Shown in pieces: positions 5,783 to 8,385 of a stretch of 8,385 nucleotides of DNA. The notes beneath the pieces are model-generated. The model was not told the DNA's origin. It did no database searches and saw only the letters and a program-made list of their open reading frames with translations. Position 1 is the stretch's first letter; every line of letters starts with the position of its first letter. The translations under genes and the position numbers were made by a program. Source of the stretch: Lachnospiraceae bacterium UBA1755 (GTDB taxonomy: Bacteria > Bacillota > Clostridia > Lachnospirales > Lachnospiraceae); assembly GCA_002314805.1 (NCBI GenBank), contig DCHJ01000071.1:1-8385 (forward strand). Direction: 5' to 3'.

Positions 5783-6670
5783 TTAAAGTTCACTTACGAT
5801 CGCGGCTCCGAGGATCAGCACGGCTCCGATGATCCCGGTGACACCCATATCCTCATGCAGGATGAACTGCGACAGGATTATGGAAACCACAGGATCCACA
5901 TAGCTGAAAATTGCGACCTGCTGCAGCTTAAGCTTATCGACAGCGCCAAAGTAGAGCAGATACGTAAAGCCTGTATGGAACAGGCATACAACTGCGAGCA
6001 TAAGTATCGTCAGAGGAGTGAAGGCTGAGGCAAGGGAGGGCTCGGTAAAGACTCCTTTTATGAGCAGATACGGTATTACAGCGACAGCAGCCGAGAAAAG
6101 TTGGAGCGCGGTCTTTTCATATGGGTCCACATCGCTTACCAGCTTGCTGATGCTGATGACTGCGGCATACAGCACAGCGGATACAAGACCAAAGATGACA
6201 CCCCTCAGATCATTCATACCCACACCTTCTCCCAGTATTCCCGACACGAGGATCATACCTGCAAAGGCAGCGATGACACAGACTGCTTTTTTTAAAGTAA
6301 TACGCTCTTTGAAAAGAATCGGTGAGACAATGATAAGAAAGACCGGCGCCATGTAATAGCACAGACTTGCCGTTGCGATCGAGGTATAATTATAAGCTTC
6401 GAAAAGAGTGATCCAGTTAAAGCCCATGATGGCACCGCTGATGACAAGGATCCACCATTTTCCGTGAAAATGAACAAAGGAAAAGGGAGTGCCGCGCACA
6501 GCAAGAAAAACGAGGATGAATGCACAGCCGATGAAGCCGCGGATCATGGCGAGTAGCCCTGAATCAAGAGGGATAAAACGCCTGAAGATGCCGATAGTGC
6601 CGAAGACGGCCATGGCAAAAATGAACCGGATCAAATACCTGTTGGAGTCTTTTTCTTTGATGTCTGTCAT
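5783..6670 (-). CDS. EamA-family (DMT superfamily) membrane transporter
   Basis: This is an integral membrane protein of 295 residues, the normal length for a two-domain EamA (drug/metabolite transporter superfamily) permease. About ten hydrophobic segments are visible, near 12-30, 36-58, 71-91, 97-120, 127-146, 152-178, 185-205, 218-240, 245-270 and 275-294. They form two repeated halves. Family marks include FGTIGIFRRFIP near the start, FNWITLFEAYNYTSIATASL (84-103), MAPVF..I.SPILFKERIT (107-125), and the second-half YVDPVVSIILSQFILHED (257-274). The family exports or imports amino acids, nucleotide sugars or other small metabolites; the substrate cannot be predicted. The ATG at 6670 gives a complete first helix, but there is no clear Shine-Dalgarno sequence before it. 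It is convergent with spoVG and shares its terminator. Confidence 0.92.
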   Translation of the reverse strand: MTDIKEKDSNRYLIRFIFAMAVFGTIGIFRRFIPLDSGLLAMIRGFIGCAFILVFLAVRGTPFSFVHFHGKWWILVISGAIMGFNWITLFEAYNYTSIATASLCYYMAPVFLIIVSPILFKERITLKKAVCVIAAFAGMILVSGILGEGVGMNDLRGVIFGLVSAVLYAAVISISKLVSDVDPYEKTALQLFSAAVAVIPYLLIKGVFTEPSLASAFTPLTILMLAVVCLFHTGFTYLLYFGAVDKLKLQQVAIFSYVDPVVSIILSQFILHEDMGVTGIIGAVLILGAAIVSEL

Positions 6671-6953
6671 GTCTTAACCGGGGAAATTATGATTTAATAA
6701 ACAATCCCATTTTCCTATCTTCGCAAATTTATAAAATCAAGTCTCATCATTTCGCTGAGCCGGGGCTGATCCATAACGTGTAATGACATATTAATTAAGC
6801 GAAGCCGCACTAGATATTGTAGGGATAAAAATGGCCTCCACAACAATTCTTACAGTAACCTTACAACGCATTTACTATGTGATTAAACCACTTTTCAGAA
6901 AGCGGAGCTTTGTTATAATAAGCTTACCAAATTGTGAAAGGAGGAGCAAGAAA
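6671..6953. other. Divergent intergenic region, EamA gene / secreted-protein gene
   Basis: This AT-rich stretch of about 280 bases lies between two divergent genes. It holds the promoter and ribosome site of the rightward gene. No convincing promoter for the leftward EamA gene stands out: TTGATT near 6740 on the - strand has only a poor -10 partner. A reading frame open from an ATG at 6831 is rejected as N-terminal coding because it runs through the promoter. No RNA gene is seen. Confidence 0.5.
6892..6919 (+). promoter_or_regulatory. Promoter of the small secreted protein gene (extended -10)
   Basis: A perfect TATAAT (6914-6919) is preceded by TGT (6911-6913), an extended -10. The -35 candidate is TTTTCA (6892-6897, 4/6) with a 16-base spacer. 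Transcription would start near 6926, just before AAAGGAGGAG (6937-6946) and the ATG at 6954. Confidence 0.7.
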
Positions 6954-7373
6954 ATGTTTTTGGGCAAAAGATCAGTTGCCGTTGTTCTTGTTGTGATCCT
7001 TTCACTGTCAGTGATGCTGCCTGTCTATGCGGCAAATGACCGCCTGTATGGGGATGAGGTCATCATTGATGATGTGAGTGATGACGAGTTCTTCTGGGCG
7101 AAGGTCGATGATGTCTGGGTATGTACGGATGCCTTCGGCGAGCCTGTGACAGGGTGGGCAAAAAAGGACGGCAGTCAGTGTTTCCTCAACAAAAACGGAG
7201 AGATGAGGACCGGCTGGATCAAGTATCAGGGCAAGTGGTATTATCTCTATACCGAGGAGGATGTCAAGGACAGGAATATTGACAAGTCGCTCATAGGCAC
7301 TCTGGCAAAGGATACATGGATAGATAATTATTACGTGGACGAGGACGGAGTCCAGAAAAAGATAAAGAAATAA
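6954..7373 (+). CDS. Small secreted protein with cell-wall-binding-type aromatic repeats
   Basis: This predicted 139-residue secreted protein starts at the ATG at 6954, placed by the strong AAAGGAGGAG site 7-8 bases upstream. This start gives a clean signal peptide: FLGKRS, a Val/Leu-rich core at 8-22, and likely cleavage after VYA (26). The mature part begins with an acidic stretch (DEVIIDDVSDDEFFW, 34-48). Then come repeats resembling choline/glucan-binding (CW_binding) units: PVTGWAKKDGSQCFLNKNGE (64-83) and MRTGWIKYQGKWYYL (84-98). A weaker copy follows, DTWIDNYYVDEDG (120-132). Cys57 and Cys76 could pair. No enzymatic domain is present. In the family such repeats attach proteins to wall polymers or bind polysaccharide; the ligand here is unknown. 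It is a single-gene unit with its own promoter and terminator. Confidence 0.85.
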   Translation: MFLGKRSVAVVLVVILSLSVMLPVYAANDRLYGDEVIIDDVSDDEFFWAKVDDVWVCTDAFGEPVTGWAKKDGSQCFLNKNGEMRTGWIKYQGKWYYLYTEEDVKDRNIDKSLIGTLAKDTWIDNYYVDEDGVQKKIKK

Positions 7374-7442
7374 GAAGCTCACAGCGGACCGGTGTGCAGG
7401 AGATGATGATACACACAGAGGGAGAGGGGAGCTTCTTTTTTT
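7372..7442 (+). terminator. Intrinsic terminator of the secreted protein gene
   Basis: AAGAAGCTC (7372-7380) pairs with GAGCTTCTT (7429-7437), and the + strand continues in Ts to 7442. The stem begins within the TAA stop codon. The intervening 48 bases can fold further (GTGTG 7392-7396 with CACAC 7412-7416). The long loop is unusual, but the stem and T tract are clear. Confidence 0.78.
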
Positions 7443-7607
7443 GTGCACTGCGGGCATCACGATGTCTGTGCCGCGCTGTACCCGGACCGGGTGGAGACAG
7501 ATTGCAGATGAACCTGCATCAGAAAAGACAGATGCTGCTCAACCCTTTTCGATAATACTGTATGCGGGCGTGAATTCATGATTTCTATGTAATCGCGTGC
7601 CCGTTTG

Positions 7608-7616
7608 TGATAAAAT
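7608..7616 (+). promoter_or_regulatory. Candidate extended -10 promoter, leader of the DUF362 gene
   Basis: TGA-TAAAAT (7608-7616) is an extended -10 with a 5/6 hexamer. No good -35 box lies 17 bases upstream. If used, transcription starts near 7623 and leaves a leader of about 350 bases before the ATG at 7974. Confidence 0.45.
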
Positions 7617-7679
7617 ATGTAATTGTTACAGATGGAGCGCGGAGCTGGCGATTCACTTGATACTCCGGTTAATTTTCGT

Positions 7680-7703
7680 TTTGTGAGCAGACCGCGTCAC
7701 AAA
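7680..7703 (+). repeat. Inverted repeat TTTGTGA-N10-TCACAAA
   Basis: This is a perfect 7-bp stem with a 10-base loop (GCAGACCGCG). The loop carries CCGCG (7692-7696), which can also pair with CGCGG (7638-7642) upstream. It may be an RNA hairpin or a protein-binding site. The half-sites resemble TGTGA/TCACA of CRP-type sites, but the 10-base spacing is too long for the usual 6. Confidence 0.5.
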
Positions 7704-7973
7704 CAGTAATGAAAGATCTGTATTTTTGTGCTAAAGAACTGCTGATTGTAGCTGCGGCGTGAGGATTCGGTATGAGACTGTATCAGTGGTCGGAAAGTCT
7801 ATGCGGGCGGAAGACCAATTGGAAGCACGCGGCTTCAGTCGTGTGAGGCATCATGGAGAATACATTGTAGTTTTATCAGGTGAGACCTTGACGTTTCTGC
7901 ATCTGAGAAGATACAGAAAGAAATTGTTCATTAAAACAGCATTTCGTAAAGAATTCAGGAAAGAGGTATGGTT

Positions 7974-8385
7974 ATGTCGGATGTATATTTTACTTCGTTT
8001 AAGACAGAGCTTGGAGTATCACTTCTTCAGAAGCTTCATGACCTCATGAAGGATGCAGGCTTTGAGAAGATCGATTTCAAGGATAAGTTCGTAGCTATCA
8101 AGATACATTTCGGAGAGTACGGCAATCTGGCGTTCCTGCGCAGCAATTATGCAAAGGTCGTTGCTGACTACGTTAAGGAGCTTGGAGGCAAGCCTTTCCT
8201 TACAGACTGCAATACGCTATATGTGGGTTCCAGGCGCAATGCTCTGGAGCATATGGACACAGCATATCTTAACGGGTATTCACCGATGCAGACCGGCTGC
8301 CATGTGATCATTGCCGACGGACTTAAGGGCAATGACGAGAGACTTGTGGATGTGAAGGGCCTTGATGTGCCGCCGGTAAGGATAG
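7974..8385 (+). CDS. DUF362 domain protein, N-terminal part (3' end outside window)
   Basis: The frame starting at ATG 7974 stays open for 137 codons to the right edge. It encodes the N-terminal part of a DUF362 protein. Recognisable features are FVAIKIHFGEYGN (39-51), YVKELGGKPFLTDCNTLYVG (66-85), SRRNALEHMDTA (86-97) and HVIIADGL (110-117). In clostridia many such proteins go on to carry ferredoxin-like 4Fe-4S motifs, which would lie beyond this window. The family has no settled biochemical function. AGGAAAGAGG ends 7 bases before this ATG, which favours it over the in-frame ATG at 7968, only 1 base from the ribosome site. The promoter may be the one at 7608-7616, across a long structured leader, or an unseen closer one. 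Confidence 0.9.
   Translation, partial: MSDVYFTSFKTELGVSLLQKLHDLMKDAGFEKIDFKDKFVAIKIHFGEYGNLAFLRSNYAKVVADYVKELGGKPFLTDCNTLYVGSRRNALEHMDTAYLNGYSPMQTGCHVIIADGLKGNDERLVDVKGLDVPPVRI

Larger units (their letters stand above)
7443..7973. other. Gene-poor region with hairpins, before the DUF362 gene
   Basis: No convincing gene is seen in these 530 bases. The left part holds several small hairpins: GCGG(G)CA/TGCCGC (7450-7474), ACCCGG/CCGGGT (7480-7492), TGCAG/CTGCA (7503-7518), and GCATC/GATGC (7516-7535), which competes with the one before it. A candidate promoter lies at 7608-7616. The middle part has CGGAG/CTCCG (7640-7667) and TTTGTGA/TCACAAA (7680-7703). A frame open from 7735 to 8049 encodes an Arg-rich sequence with GTG 7759 as its first possible start. 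It lacks a ribosome site and overlaps the DUF362 start by 76 bases. It is either chance or the remnant of a lost gene. A 17-codon ORF (7709-7762) also has no ribosome site. A long leader of the DUF362 mRNA or a small RNA is possible. Confidence 0.45.

Noticed and set aside
6831..6953. Upstream ATG start for the secreted protein gene
   Set aside because: It would put the promoter and ribosome site inside the coding region and bury the signal peptide 41 residues into the protein.
7008..7460. 150-codon ORF on the - strand across the secreted protein gene
   Set aside because: It is a shadow of the strongly supported + strand gene and its terminator, with no ribosome site and no recognisable family.
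7680..7703. CRP-type operator (TGTGA...TCACA)
   Set aside because: The spacing is 10 bases, while the consensus needs 6. It is kept only as an inverted repeat.
7709..7762. 17-codon ORF as a leader peptide
   Set aside because: No Shine-Dalgarno sequence precedes it, and there is no run of a regulatory amino acid.
1..8385. CRISPR array, transposase, integrase, toxin-antitoxin or defence cluster
   Set aside because: No regularly spaced repeats beyond the two-copy array at 837-1024 and no protein of these families were seen on either strand.

Overview
The window looks like chromosome from a Gram-positive member of the Clostridia, most likely Lachnospiraceae (Butyrivibrio-like). This is inferred from the gene families, not from a database search. 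The clues are a paired glgC/glgD, a clostridial SpoVG, a YARHG-domain lipoprotein, a small secreted protein with cell-wall-binding-type aromatic repeats, a DUF362 protein, strong AGGAGG ribosome sites, and extended -10 (TGN-TATAAT) promoters in AT-rich intergenic DNA.

Layout. (1) 1-767: the 3' end of a YhaN/SbcC-like ATPase gene on the + strand. (2) 779-849: tRNA-Gly(TCC), 11 bases after that gene. Its apparent promoter lies inside the ATPase gene end, with the -10 box over the stop codon. (3) 828-1024: a compact array of direct and inverted repeats that reuses the 3' end of this tRNA. It encloses a strongly folding 95-base unit with the same acceptor-like stem. (4) 1047-2519: a lipoprotein gene on the - strand. 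(5) 2520-2929: an AT-rich divergent intergenic region with inverted repeats and the glgC promoter. (6) 2930-5609: the glgC-glgD-spoVG operon, with an ATGA stop/start overlap at both junctions, closed by a bidirectional terminator. (7) 5783-6670: an EamA-type transporter gene on the - strand, convergent with the operon. (8) 6954-7373: a small secreted protein with its own promoter and terminator. (9) 7443-7973: a gene-poor stretch with several hairpins, a candidate promoter and a doubtful ORF. (10) 7974-8385: the start of a DUF362 gene that runs off the right edge.

How the genes relate. GlgC and GlgD should make ADP-glucose for glycogen synthesis, with GlgC as the catalytic chain and GlgD as the divergent partner. 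SpoVG, a small nucleic-acid-binding regulator, is translated from the same message, so carbon storage and a developmental regulator are probably expressed together. The other genes (repair-type ATPase, lipoprotein, transporter, secreted protein, DUF362) look like independent transcription units.

Most of the window is ordinary core chromosome. The least explained parts are the tRNA-derived repeat array (828-1024) and the structured gene-poor region before the DUF362 gene (7443-7973). I see no transposase, integrase, CRISPR array or recognisable defence system.
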